Assembly: GCA_026545225.1 (NCBI GenBank)
Contig: CM048845.1
Location: 1,263,001-1,327,000 of the forward strand
Source of the DNA: Cornus controversa
Lineage: Eukaryota > Streptophyta > Magnoliopsida > Cornales > Cornaceae
Reading direction: 5' to 3'
DNA length: 64,000 nucleotides
The position numbers were made by a program, and so were the translations under genes. This document shows positions 34,708 through 46,430 of this stretch, in pieces. The notes under the pieces are model-generated. The model ran no database searches. It was not told where the DNA came from and worked only from the letters and a program-made list of their open reading frames with translations. How positions within the stretch are numbered: the first letter of the stretch is position 1; each line of letters opens with the position of its first letter.

Positions 34708-35715
34708 TAAGCATTATTTATTTATTTTGTCCTTAGAAGGAACTCCCACAATATTGTTGGGAGACTAGGTGAGTGACAAATTTACGTGTCTTGTTTGAGA
34801 TTGGATTCCGAATTGTGTGGTCTAGTTCATGGTTTGATAAGTACATGGAAAAGGGAAAAGAAAAAGAGAGGCTCCGAGGGGAAGGAGAATGATTTGTTGG
34901 AAGGGATTTTTGGAGGATTGTGAGGTCGATGTTGATTTTGGGAATTGTATGATTGTCAGCTTTCGACAAATAAGGAGAGAGACTTTGATAGGAGAAGAAA
35001 ATCTTTTTGGAATATAAGTTATATAATAGGTTTGGTTATATGGCGCATAAATCAGTTAATGAGATGTATCCTTATTATAGGTGGTTCAAGCAGATATTTT
35101 GTGATGCGCCCACACCTAATATATCATCTTTTCTTGTGGTTGTCATTTGATTAAAATTCTTAACACTTGCAATTGAATTTTAATTCTTTTTTGTTCTCTA
35201 GATATTTTGTGATGACCATACGAATATAAAATAAATGTTTTGACTTTTCATAAAGAAACCGGTAGTAGAAGGGGGAAAAAATCATAATAAGCAATAATGC
35301 CAATTTTTTAAATCACTATAAAAAATTAAAAACTAATAAAAGTGGTCAGTCTAACAAGCACCATACCGACTGTTTAGATTAGCTACAATTATGAAAAATC
35401 ACATCGGTCCAAAAAATATAAGAAACTCTGACTTTTGATCCTCTACCATTTACTTTGAAAGAAGAAGAGATACACTTAGGCACAAGTCTTTGTCAAAAAT
35501 GTAAATATAATTTACCCTAAATAATATCAGTATATACACAAGTACCTAGGTATTAAATGTACAAGTCCAGCTAGTTCAGCAAATTCAAAATTGATTTTTC
35601 CTTCACCTTCTTATATCAGTCCATGAATGACGGAAAGGTCAGAGTTCATGTGCTCATTTGAAAAATCAATGTCAACTTAATTGTGCTGTTTAATTAATTT
35701 GCAAGATGGACTAGT
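34708..35715. other. Intergenic region upstream of the O-methyltransferase
   Basis: No gene or transposon recognised. It is AT-rich and becomes more even in composition close to the gene. It presumably holds the promoter of the O-methyltransferase. Confidence 0.5.
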
Positions 35716-35716
35716 A

Positions 35717-35724
35717 GATATAAA
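35717..35724 (+). promoter_or_regulatory. TATA box of the O-methyltransferase gene
   Basis: A GATATAAATG stretch lies about 80 bp before the ATG at 35,801, a usual arrangement for a plant gene with a short leader. Confidence 0.5.
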
Positions 35725-35800
35725 TGAAGGCAATCATGCACCCCAGCCGCTTGCTCCAATGCTTGAGAGAGGAAAGTAACAAGGGGTCTGACATTTATGA

Positions 35801-37207
35801 ATGGATAGTTCCTTGGAAAACCTGCAGATGATAAGCTCGGTCTCGGCCTCGGCCTCGGCCTCCCCTGAAGGAGAGGAGGACAACGTTTGCCACTATGCCA
35901 TGCAGTTGGCAAGTGCATCAGTGCTGCCTATGGTGTTGAAAGCAGCTATAGATCTGGGCTTGCTGGAGATTATAGGGAGAGCTGGCCCAGGTGCCCTTCT
36001 CTCCCCCTTTGAAATTGCATCTCACCTTCCCACCAACAGCCCGGAAGCTCCTATTGTGCTCGATCGGATCCTTCGCCTTCTTGCTAGCTATTCTATCCTC
36101 ACTTGCTCTCTTAATAATAATAATTCCCACCATGACCATGACCATGATCATGACCATGATGATGATCATCATCATCATCATCATGATCATCATCATCATC
36201 ATCAGGAGAAGGAGGAGGCCCATAGGCTTTATGGTTTGGCACCCGTCTCCAGGTACTTCATCCGCAACCAAGATGGAGTATCATTAGCCCCATTATTTGG
36301 TGTCATCCAGGACAAGGTTATAATTGACATGTGGTACGTAATAATTACTAAGATATACTATACCATATAAATCATGTCATCATCATGCATCATTATCATT
36401 ATCATTATCATTATCATCATCATCATGATGCATGTATCACACCAAAGATGCGGTTTTGGAAGGGGGACTTCCATTTAACAGGGCCTATGGGATGAACTCG
36501 TTTGAGTACATTTCCAAGGATGCTAGGTATCTCGGGCTTTTCAAAGCTTCCATGAGAGACTACAATTCAATGTTCATGAAGAAGATTTTGGAGACATACA
36601 AGGGCTTTCAAGGCTTGAAATCAATGGTGGATGTGGGTGGAGGTGATGGTACTATCCTTGATATGATTGTTTCCAAGCATCCTACAATCAAGGGCATCAA
36701 TTTCGATTTGGCTCCGGTTATACAAAACTCACCTTCCTACCCGACTGGTATATATATATATATCTATATATATATATATGAATTTTCTAATATGTCTATG
36801 CAGACTTCTTTTTTCTCAAGCCACAGATCGGAAATAAATACCAAGAGATAGGCATCCCTTTCTCTTTCTTCTCCTCTGGCATAAGTCTTGAAGTAGTAGA
36901 ATACTGTGCATAATTTGATTTTAATACATAAATAACCCTCTTAATTAATTAATTACTGAATATATATATATATATATAATTCACTGTATATATTGTTGCA
37001 GGTATTGAGCATGTTTCAGGAGATATGTTTTTAAGCATTCCAAAAGGAGACGCTATTTTCATGAAGGTTGGTTCCACTTTAACATGCATAACTCATCTAC
37101 TTTCAATTAATTAGGCAGTTTCTTCCATAATAGTTGGTTTCCATTTGCATGAATAGTGCAATTAGGAAGACTAAAATGCATGTCAATAGAAGAATTATAG
37201 AAGCTCT

Positions 37208-37243
<36 letters not shown>

Positions 37244-37634
37244 TAGTTTCATATAATATTGGACATGCAGCTAGCTAGATTTTCAGAGGAGATGTATTTG
37301 TACTAGTACTGAAAGAGGAATTTGGATGAAACAGTGGATACTACACAGTTGGGATTATGAACATTGCCTGAAGTTGCTGAAAAATTGCTGTGAGGCCTTA
37401 CCAGAGCATGGGAAAGTGATTGTTGTTGATTTGGTGGTTCCAGAAGCCCCTGAAAGTAGAGCTTCTGTTAGAAGTATGCTGCAATTTGATTTGTTCATGA
37501 TGAATATGAACCCGGGGGGAAAGGAGAGGACAGAGAACGAATTCGGAACTTTGGCAAAAGAAGCAGGATTCTCCACCATAAAAGTGATATGTTGTGCCTA
37601 CAATTTTTCACTCGTCGAATTCTACAAAAATTAA
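35801..37634 (+). CDS. COMT-type O-methyltransferase with a His/Asp insertion and an odd splice site
   Basis: Family fold: transfers methyl from S-adenosylmethionine to hydroxyls of phenylpropanoids or flavonoids in the cytosol. Exons in frame: 35,801-36,333, 36,434-36,747, 37,002-37,066, 37,335-37,634, about 403 residues. The dimerisation part has [20 protein letters not shown]. The SAM loop is VDVGGGDG (about 243-250), followed by VPEAP and the C-terminal [14 protein letters not shown]. The likely catalytic His is H308 in WILHSW. COMT proteins are usually near 365 residues; the excess is a tract of His and Asp at about 105-141 where relatives have a short acidic loop. The exon 2 boundary required by frame ([12 protein letters not shown]) is preceded by AT, not AG, and the only nearby AG would bring a stop. 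The gene may thus be mis-spliced or a recent pseudogene. Substrate cannot be told. Confidence 0.8.
36115..36215. repeat. CAT/GAC microsatellite inside O-methyltransferase exon 1
   Basis: AATAAT, then ACCATG/ATGACC, then CATCAT repeats translate into Asn, His-Asp and poly-His runs. A second (ATTATC)/(ATC) expansion fills 36,375-36,430, just before exon 2. Both strands are open over parts of it, which is a product of the repeat. Confidence 0.9.
36748..37001 (+). other. O-methyltransferase intron 2 with TA repeats
   Basis: A GT donor at 36,748 is followed at once by a TA run. A second TA run precedes the acceptor TTGTTGCAG ending at 37,001. Intron 3 (37,067-37,334) also has a TA run near 37,210-37,240. 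Confidence 0.75.
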
Positions 37635-38269
37635 GTTTGTGAAATGTTTTCATGAATGCTAGTTCTTTTTTTTCTGAAGCATAAAAGATTGATGAAAATG
37701 TAATAGTAAGTAATCTCTTTCTAGGCCTTCTAGCTAATATATTCCCCAAGATTTTACCTCAACCCACAGAAAGAAAATTTTTGAAACTCGCGAGACAGGA
37801 ATTGGCTGTAAGGTGAGCTTCAACCATTACAAACAGCAGTGACACTACTACTAGTCTACTACTACTCAAGTATATACATCACACATATGCCGCACAATGG
37901 TTTCTTCCACAACAGTTTCTTCCACTAGAAAATCAGCATTCAACAGCCTTAATGCCCCCACCTTAGCGTCACCCACCGAGAGGTTTTTAAGAAAAGATCT
38001 GATTATAGCAACACTGTTTGCATCTACTAACAGTATGAACAAGCAGAGATGAAAAGTGATAAAGAGGCAAGCACATATATAATAAGAATAATCTTCATTA
38101 TAGAAAATCCGAAAAAAAAAAGGAACATAAATCTAACCAAATGACCAGATAAAATTATATTTTTACCATAAAGAATTGATAGGTTTGAAAGAAGCACAAC
38201 CTCCGCCCACCCAACTACAACCCCCAGCATGCACACTGTTCCCCAAGGCACCTCCTCTGCTCTTGAGAT
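37635..38269. other. Convergent intergenic region
   Basis: The 3' ends of the O-methyltransferase and MTP1 genes face each other across about 635 bp. It holds their 3' untranslated regions. No other gene is seen. Confidence 0.6.
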
Positions 38270-39517
38270 CTACTCTCTCTCTATCTGGATAGTTACATGA
38301 CTGATGTTATATTTCCTCCTGATATAATCGATAACCTTGTCTAGCACCATGTCAGCATCAGCATCAGGCTTGATTTTGACATGGCATGCTAACAACACTT
38401 TCCCTACAGTTATTGCCCATATGTGCAGTTCATGTACTGCCACCACCTCATCCATCTCACACAGACCTTTTTCAAGCCTTGTTGCATCAATCTCTCTGGG
38501 TGTACTCTCCATCAGAACCTCCAAAATGTTCCGCAGCATATTGATGGTTGTTCCCAGCACAATCAAGGAAAATATGAGAGTGCATATCAAATCAATAATC
38601 TTCCACTCAGGTTTATACCATATAATTGCCCCACCAATCATCACCCCTATACTCTGGATGGAATCCCCTAGCACATGAAGATAAGCTCCCTGAATATTTA
38701 TATTCCGTTGCTTCTTTTGTTTAACACCTTTCGATTCATTCTCCGCTTCAGAACGAGTATTCAGCAGAGGCACAGCGTGATCTTTGTGATCATGATGGTG
38801 GTCCTCATGATTGGAGTGCCTTTCGTGATGGTGATGGTGATGGTGAGTGGTGATGCTTACTCCATGGCTGCGTATATTATCAATGTTCTCATGGCTATTA
38901 TCATGACCATCATGTCCATGATCGTGACCATGGCCGTGACTATGATCATGACCATGGCCGTGACTATGATCGTGACCCAACAAGAGAGCCATAACAACAT
39001 TAACAACTAAACCAAAAGCAGAAACAACAAACATGAGAAAGCCCTTTACTTCACCTGTATTGTGGATAATTCTAGCAATGGCTTCATAAACAAGGATCCC
39101 AGCAAGAAGCCATATCATCTGAATGGAAACTAATGCCCCTAGTATTTCAATCCTGAAGAAACCATATGACTGGCGTGGAGTCGCTTCCCATCCCGATGCC
39201 CACAGTGAGAACAAAGAGATTGCAAAAGCTGCAACATCTGACAATAAATGAGCTGCATCGGTCAAAATTGCAAGACTATTGGCTTCAATACCTCCAACAA
39301 CTTCAACACTCATAAATATGATGCAAAGTACAACTGCCATCAAAAGTTTCCTCATGGATGCTAAACGTTCTTTTGCATCCTTAGAACTGGTTTTAGCATC
39401 TGAGAATCCACAAGCTGCACCCCCACAAATCTTACTCCCACCAAAGTTCTTTTCTACAACTGGCATATCTCCACATATCTCAATTCTGCTCTCATGTTCA
39501 GGATTTTGCACTTCCAT
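38270..39517 (-). CDS. MTP1: Zinc transporter, cation diffusion facilitator, MTP1 type
   Basis: The 415-residue protein has the full plant MTP1 layout. By family it is a tonoplast Zn2+/H+ antiporter that loads zinc into vacuoles. The N-terminus has [12 protein letters not shown]. Six membrane segments are visible. The zinc-site motifs are HLLSD (H90, D94) in segment II and HVLGD (H281, D285) in segment V. Between segments IV and V a cytosolic loop (about 181-247) is packed with HDHSHGHG-type repeats and a seven-His run, the zinc-sensing loop of this group. The C-terminal domain has [14 protein letters not shown] and [15 protein letters not shown] start at ATG 39,517, not at an upstream non-ATG extension, because a CAG acceptor touches that ATG (TAAATTTTCAG|ATGGAAG). 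The coding part is one exon. Confidence 0.95.
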   Translation of the reverse strand: MEVQNPEHESRIEICGDMPVVEKNFGGSKICGGAACGFSDAKTSSKDAKERLASMRKLLMAVVLCIIFMSVEVVGGIEANSLAILTDAAHLLSDVAAFAISLFSLWASGWEATPRQSYGFFRIEILGALVSIQMIWLLAGILVYEAIARIIHNTGEVKGFLMFVVSAFGLVVNVVMALLLGHDHSHGHGHDHSHGHGHDHGHDGHDNSHENIDNIRSHGVSITTHHHHHHHERHSNHEDHHHDHKDHAVPLLNTRSEAENESKGVKQKKQRNINIQGAYLHVLGDSIQSIGVMIGGAIIWYKPEWKIIDLICTLIFSLIVLGTTINMLRNILEVLMESTPREIDATRLEKGLCEMDEVVAVHELHIWAITVGKVLLACHVKIKPDADADMVLDKVIDYIRRKYNISHVTIQIERE

Positions 39518-42008
39518 CTGAAAATTTACGACAATAACCAATAGTCATAAACATGCACTTAATTTATTATTCTGATTGCAGTTCTGTCCCATCATATGTA
39601 GCCATAAAAACAAGATTATAAAACCCTGTACCAATGGTATAAAGCATAGCAAATTGGAATTTCATTATTTCAAAAAGCCTATGAAAAACAACAACGATAA
39701 TACAATAAGAGGATCCAGTAAGAGAGAGAAAGACTGCAAAAAGGCCAAGAGACCATAATGAGCATTCAACATGGAAATATAATGTGATAATCTGTACCTT
39801 TTAAGTGTTTCAACTGCCATGCAATAAGCTCTATCCAGAAGAAAAAAATTAACAGCTCCTGGCAATTTTTTTATTTTTTGTTTCCAGTAAGGAGCTCCTA
39901 GCAAATATTCGTACTCATAATGCTTGAAAAATAAATCTCCACAGTCCCAGAACTAGGTGCAACACCAAAATATGGAGAGGTTGGAATCAGATAATTTAAG
40001 TATGTTTTGGATTCCTAATTTCCTTATAATACCTTCATTACTTGTAAAACACTCTTTATGGCACTTCTCAGGACACACAATACAAAATCTATTTCAGAAA
40101 ATTATAATCCTCTATCCAAAAGAAAAACGAGAATATCAAAGTAAAAGGGGAATAGAAGAAAAAACATTTTTAATTAAAATTATACTTTGTATGAGTAGAA
40201 TACAAAATTACACCCTAGTAATTCAACCGATTTCTAGAATAAAATAACCCCTCTCAGAGATTCCCAACCTATCAACAAGTAGGCCTGCTATATCTAATAA
40301 ATTGGTTTTTATTTGATTTATTTTTCTTGTGTGATAATGATATAGAAAAAGAAAACAAATTATTTTCTAGTTAAAACAAAAATACAAGTGTTCACTCATT
40401 CTAGATCATATATTCCTTTTTTCCACGATTCTTCCAATACCTATACTTGTCCATGGATATCAAACAAGAATACTTCTCTGAAAAATTCATATGCTTTCAA
40501 CCAAACCAAATTCCTTTAGCTACAAACAAGTTTCCCTATTGCACAGCCAGAGTCCAAGTAGAAACTTTCTGAGGCTGAATATTCGAGAGCCTAATTACTT
40601 ACTACTCTCTACTTGAGGTATATCCTGAAAACTAATAGGGCCAATATAAAGCAAGAACAATCTCCACAGTACTGGTTGTTCTTTCAATGATCCTCAGGGC
40701 AGTTGCAAAGTTATTTTTTCTTAACAATCAAGGGAGAGATGCTAATTGAGTGAAGAAAACAAAAGGAAAAATCTATTTGATATCCAGATATAAAAGAATT
40801 TTAAGTACCAGATATTAATCAATGATTCTTTAACAACTCAATGTGCATATCTACAATTAGAAAGGTACCGAATTCCCTCAACTGCCAAATCAAGGAATCG
40901 CCACAACACTACAATGCAACAAAGGTACAATAGCCCTTCCCTAACTTAATTGCTAATTCCAAACTGAAAATTACACATTTTGCAATACCAACATTCATTC
41001 AAATGCATAAAGCCTCAATCCCAATTGTTTAAAGTTGGCCACAAGAACCTTGCACCAACCCCCACAATATTATCACCAGCAATAATCAAAATTTGCATAC
41101 TACTTTAAGAGCGTGATTTCCAATTCCCCCTACATAATCTAATTCAGAAAAATGAGCCTAACTCTAAATTACTGGCGTATAGATACTGGTAAGCAATGCC
41201 ATAGCTAAAGGAAGAAAAAGCAACAAATCGTTGAATAATGGTTTCTAAGAGACACCAAGTATGGCATGGTAACAATAATCAAACAACATAAAATTTTTAT
41301 TTAAGAACCCTAAAAATAAATAAAGGCAATGGACATGCATACCTTCAACAGCAAACAAACAAAGGATCAAAAAAGAATCAGAAAACCGAAATCATCCAAG
41401 TTCACAAACACAATAGCGGAGGCAAAATCAATGAAAAAAAACTCAAACCATGATCACCCAAATGATATATACATTTGGAAAACACCAGAATCATCCAACT
41501 TAAACGTATATGTGAATAATGATACGAGAAGATAAAATCTGGGAAACCCCAACCCGGAAAAGGAAACCGAGAGAGAGAGAGAGGAAGGATTAAGAACCAC
41601 AAAATCACGAGACCCGTGATAAAGTACATTATAATATTGTAAAAAAGGATACACTTAAAAAATAAAGAAATAAAAAATATATATATATATAGATATGCTT
41701 GAATCCTGCGAAGAAAGTAGACGCCATCATAATCCCAATGTCAAGTAAATATCCCAAGACGTCCAAAAGAAAACAAACATAAAACCCATTATCTCTCAGG
41801 ACCCAGGAAAGTAATATACTATAGATCTCAATACGGAAGTCAAACAACCAGAGATAAAGTCTATTATATTTTTGTGAAGGGAAGAGAAGATATATATGCA
41901 CATTATATATATATAGATATACATTATATATATATGATATATATATATGTCTGTGGATGTGTGTGTAGTGCTAGGTTAGATTCAATGTAATGGAAGGATA
42001 GCAGATAC
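39518..42008 (-). other. Leader intron of MTP1
   Basis: On the minus strand a donor AAGAAAG|GTATCTGC lies at 42,009/42,008 and the acceptor TTTTCAG at 39,520-39,518. That gives a 2.5-kb intron wholly in the 5' leader. No ORF with known domains lies in it. The inferred first exon has no coding role. A read-based check of splicing would settle it. Confidence 0.6.
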
Positions 42009-42048
42009 CTTTCTTCGATTCTTATGATTGGGACTTTGGTTGTTGGAC

Positions 42049-42086
<38 letters not shown>

Positions 42087-42130
42087 GGCAAGTAGCTCTC
42101 TCTCTCTCTCAGAAGTTGAGAATGGCAAAT
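42009..42130 (-). other. Probable non-coding first exon of MTP1 with GA repeat
   Basis: The minus strand reads a GA-rich leader (CT run at 42,050-42,082 and again at 42,092-42,110) followed by CCAATCATAAGAATCGAAGAAAG and the donor. CT/GA-rich leaders next to a transcription start are common in plants. The upstream limit is not visible. Confidence 0.5.
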
Positions 42131-42829
42131 TCGCTTCGAATTGAATTGAAAAGAATTTAATATAAAAAGTGGAAGTTTAATGCAGTCCTAGATGGAAAGG
42201 GTCTGTTTCTGTCTCTAGGGAGATTTTGGGAATGAAGATTCTCTGCTTTTCCTGGAGTGAATTGGATTTGTTTGGTAGTCATTGATTATTTATACGAATA
42301 TGGAATAATTAATAAACGACGACATTTCATTTTTGTTAGGACCACCACCAATTCAGCCCCTTCTACACTGTCCTCCAGAATGTTTTTGTTAGAAACGCGT
42401 CCAAGATAACAAACTTCAATTTTATGAATATTTTTATCTTATAAAAATTGCCATTGCCATCCTCATCAATCATGTCTTGACCTCGTATGAACGGGTCCTT
42501 CACGTAATTTTACCCTATGATCAACAACATTTGACATGATATTTAAATTAGTTGTCTGCTGACCGAACTCATCTTATTCGACATAAGTTTTATGTTAAGG
42601 AGGGAATATTCGTACTTGTTTTTTTTTTTTTTTTACTACACTTGTTTTTTTTTTATAAAAAGAATGTCAAGAACGTCTCGAAACTCATTAACGTATTATT
42701 TCTTATTTTATAATATCACAACTACCATTTATACTATCATCTCTTTTTTTTCTTTTCTTTTAACTTTTTCTTACCTTTTTTAGAATTTTTTTCTTTTAAC
42801 TCATTAACTACCTTTTGTTTGGATACTTT
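42131..42829. other. Upstream region of MTP1
   Basis: Presumed promoter region to the right of the MTP1 leader. No clear TATA box is seen. T-rich runs begin at 42,617. No gene recognised. Confidence 0.4.
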
Positions 42830-43440
42830 TTTTTAGTCATATTAAAAGAGAGAATTTATTCAACACATATAACTTTTTTTTGTGGTATTTTTCTTGTACA
42901 GACAAAAGAGATGGGTTAATTTTTTTATTTTATTGTCCTATCAAAGGAGAAAATTTATTCAACAAACAACTTTCTTTTGACAGAGATAATTAAAATAAAC
43001 CTTTCTTTTTTGGTTTTTTTTTTTTTTTTGCATACTTTACTTTTATTTTGGTCTCGTGAAAAAGATATTATTTATCAGTAGAGAAGTTTTTTTGGTTCTT
43101 TTTTTTCAATTTCTTTTAGAAGAGATAATTTATTTAACAGAGACAACATTTTTTTAATATTTTTTTTCCTCGTCCTATAAAAAGATCCAATTTATTCAAT
43201 ATAGATAACATTTTTTTGGAATCCTGTCAAAAGGGAGAATTTTTTTATTATTATTTTGTCAAAAGAAACCGAAAATATTTAAGATGAAGGACAAAGAAGA
43301 GATATCTTAAAAGGTAGTTGTATAATTTGAAAAAATAATAATAATCATTCAGTTGTAAAGTTAGAGTTAGAAGTGTCATTTTATTGAAAAATATAATGCA
43401 CACGTAGAAATAGAGAGTGCGAATATTGCTTCTTTTTATC
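42830..43440 (-). repeat. AT-rich repeat, inverted partner of 26,490-26,995
   Basis: Units such as AGAGAGAATTTATTCAACA and AGGAGAAAATTTATTCAACA recur, the reverse complement of GTTGAATAAATTATCTCTTT in the left copy. Downstream, ATATCTTAAAAGGTAGTTGTATAATTTG and AGAAGTGTCATTTTATTG match the left copy's ATTACACAACTATTCTTTTAAATATC and AGTGCCACTTCT when reversed. Confidence 0.65.
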
Positions 43441-43673
43441 TTATAAGAATTTATTATTACAATATATTTAGGATAAATTACACTTACCTCCCTTTTAGTT
43501 AGGACCTATTATATTGGGATCTTGTGCTTTTGCATATTATGGTCACTCTCCTCTAGTTGGCATGTTTGTAAAAAATATTCCCTACCATAAGTCTCACTAA
43601 CCGTCAACCATGGTCTAACACTAATGTGACAAGTTTTTCATCTTTATATAACAAATATGCCCCTCAAACATTG

Positions 43674-43727
<54 letters not shown>

Positions 43728-44697
43728 CATTTAAGTATTTTATTTAAATCTCTCTCAAAAAAAAAATCACAATGTAATGGTAAAAAATATTTAAAAAATT
43801 AATTTTATGCTTCAAAATATCTATGTCTATTTACAGTCTAAAATAACTCTCTCTATTTATGATCAAATAGTCATGATTCACCTACTACATTTATACATAA
43901 AATCACATACACATTTATTTACTCTTATATTTTTTATAGTATCGTAGCCACGAGAATAGGCTAGTGTGTGTGTGTATATATATATATATGTTTGTGGTTT
44001 TAACTTACTACATATGTTCCAGTGGGTCGAAGCCTCTCCCTCAATTACAATATGGGTTCAAGAAGTGTAAGTATCAACATTCAATTGGGTTTTTTTTTTC
44101 TCTACCATTTGTCTAGCCTACATTTTAAGCAATTGGGGATTTTGAGAACTTACAAGCATTGAAGAACCCAAAGTGTTTCGATCTAAATTATTTTTTTAAC
44201 AAAAACTCTTTACGCTCGAATATTATGAGACCCAATCATATATAAATACAATTTGTGTGTATACATATGACCCGATAAAGTTGAAACGCACGGACTAGTG
44301 AGAGAAGATCCAAAAACTTGATGGGTCTCTGAGAGCTTGAAGAGAAGATCCAAAAAAAATTGACCCAGATTGGTGGAGGACAAATTGATCCAAAAAAATC
44401 AGCGTGTACAGTTTCGGTTTATTGTTTCTCAATCTTGGGTGATTGGGTTAACTTAGCTTGTTAATTAAACAGATCTCTGTGGTGTGGTGTGGTGTGGTGT
44501 GGTGTTTTTGGGTTTGGGTTTGGGTTAGCTTAGCTTGTGTTTTGAGCGAGAGAGATGCCTGATGATTTGTTCTGTGTATGGCTTTCTAGACAGAACAATT
44601 GGATAAATATTTTTTAATTAAAATTCATTTAAAATAATAAGGTCATGAAAGTAATTTCACACATACATTAATAGTTGTTACTTTTTTAAAATACGGA

Positions 44698-44741
<44 letters not shown>

Positions 44742-44896
44742 TAAGTATTATAAACTGTAAAGGAGAGATATGCTTAATTTATTCATATATTTATTGTTAA
44801 TTATTGGAATCACCCCTGAACATTATTAGTTCATAAACTATTATCTCTCTTTTCAAATGAGAGATTTGAGCATTGAGCACTCTAAAGACAATATTA
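43441..44896. other. Intergenic, with simple repeats
   Basis: No gene recognised. It starts with a GGATAAATTACACTTACCTCC stretch (43,471) that resembles the end of the 2,113 MITE, but no inverted partner was found. A TA run spans 43,677-43,725, a GTGGT pentamer run about 44,480-44,505, and a GA run 44,696-44,739. Confidence 0.5.
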
Positions 44897-44898
44897 TG

Positions 44899-45227
44899 AC
44901 TGTATATACGTTTACTTGAACTTTAAAAATTTTTTTTTTTTTTACCGAAATGGATCCTCCATGTTACACATCAAATTGCAATAATTATTCTTGAACTATA
45001 GATTTTTAGCATATAATCTCTCATTTATTACAAAAATTGTACCTTGCCTCCCTACCATCACTGTATATGCGTTTACTTGAATTTTAAAAATAAAAATAAA
45101 AAATTACCGAAATGGGTCCTCCACGTAACACATCAAATTGCAATAATTATTCCTAAACTATAGACTTTTAGCATATAATCCCTCATTTATCACAAAAATT
45201 GTACCTTGCCTCCCTACCATCGCATTC
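44899..45227 (+). repeat. 161-bp tandem duplication
   Basis: The stretch from CTGTATATACGTTTACTTGA (44,900) to CTTGCCTCCCTACCATCAC is repeated once directly after it (45,061-45,227) with a handful of changes. No ORF is conserved between the copies. Confidence 0.85.
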
Positions 45228-45287
45228 ACTGTTAAAAGAGATGGAATTTTTTAGTTATGAAAATACGACAATGCCCTTTTTTTCTTT

Positions 45288-45395
45288 GATCCATATGCCA
45301 ACCCAAACAATATACATATATTATATATCTTATATATGTATCTCTCTCTCTCCATATGCTAGCCCAAACAATATACATATATTATATATCTTATG

Positions 45396-45438
<43 letters not shown>
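45288..45438 (+). repeat. 60-bp tandem duplication plus CT microsatellite
   Basis: CCATATGCCAACCCAAACAA with the following TATACATATATTATATATC is repeated once (about 45,290 and 45,352). A CT dinucleotide run follows (45,397-45,438). Confidence 0.85.
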
Positions 45439-45441
<3 letters not shown>

Positions 45442-46059
45442 TTTTGTATTACTATTATTATCACCCCCTTCATCCATCCACCACTCTGCAACTTCTTCAT
45501 TTTGTAAAATGGTAAAATCAAATATAAACTCCCACTTCCACTTTACAAAAAATTGAATCTCCAACATATTTCACTCTCTTTGTTCCTAATTTTCAGCTCT
45601 CTTGTAGCTAAAGTCAATCACATCAGATCCACCAAGTACACAGCTCTCGTAGTTCAAGTTAGTTACATCAATGTAACGTTTTGAGGTGGTGTGCCACTTT
45701 TTCATTTTTTATTAGTTTGCAAGGTTTATGCAACACAGGCTAATCTCCAACTGAGACATAATTTAGGGGATTTTTCTACACTTTGCCATAAAAATTAAAA
45801 CCAAAACTAGTTATGTTATAAACTATTGTTGTTTATGTGGTTACTTAGTATTTAAAAAGGAAGAAAATGAAGTTAAAGCTATACACGAATTTTAAAAAAA
45901 AATTAGAAATCTATTCACAAATTTGAGAAGTATTTATATGTTAAACATGTTTCAAATTTTTGAATTTTTGTAGGTGTCTCCCACGCGTCACCATCATGGA
46001 TTACACAAATATAAAAAATGTCAAATAATTAATGGTAGATAGGCAACATCATTGAGGAG
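45439..46059. other. Intergenic, nothing recognised
   Basis: AT-rich, with short ORFs only and no motif. Confidence 0.4.
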
Positions 46060-46430
46060 TTCTTACCAAGACATAAATCTCAAAGCATGCAGCTTGAGTA
46101 GTTTTTTCCCACAGATAAATTTTAAAATGTTCAAACTTGTTTTCTCGCAGATAAACTCAGAGATCATTCAATCATCTAGGAGTCTTTCTCCATAGATAAT
46201 TCTTAAAGAATGGTAGCTCGATGAGGCCTTCTGAATAGATAAATCTCGAGTGAGCGAAATTGCAAGTATTTCTTCCCCATAGATAAGCCTCGAGCTCGAA
46301 GAATTCTTCCCCAATAGATAAAACTCGAGTTAGTCAAATATAGAAGTGTTCTTTCCACAGATAATCTTTGAAAATTGAGAATTTGGGAAAAAATTTTACA
46401 CAAATAAGCCTCAAATTACTTGATGCTCAA
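46060..46430. repeat. Degenerate minisatellite with AGATAAAC/CTCGAG words
   Basis: Loose units of about 50-60 bp share CTTCCCCATAGATAAACCTCGAG-like wording (for example near 46,200, 46,268, 46,303 and 46,350). The units have drifted strongly. Confidence 0.55.

Noticed and set aside
35918-36287. ORFs overlapping the O-methyltransferase exon, including a poly-Met/Ile frame
   Set aside because: These are shadow frames of exon 1 and its CAT microsatellite; the sense frame has the O-methyltransferase domain.
38337-39521. Plus-strand ORFs opposite MTP1
   Set aside because: They are antisense shadows of a strongly conserved transporter and have no motif of their own.
39501-39541. A longer MTP1 start (eight extra residues)
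   Set aside because: The upstream extension begins with TTG and crosses a good splice acceptor. The ATG at 39,517 matches the usual start of the family.
43471-43700. A second copy of the 2,113 Mutator-type MITE
   Set aside because: The left end is similar, but no inverted right end or 9-bp duplication was found nearby.
44475-44530. GTGGT and TTTGGG runs as an interstitial telomere
   Set aside because: The plant telomere unit is TTTAGGG. Only three TTTGGG-like words occur, next to a GTGGT run, so it is a simple repeat.
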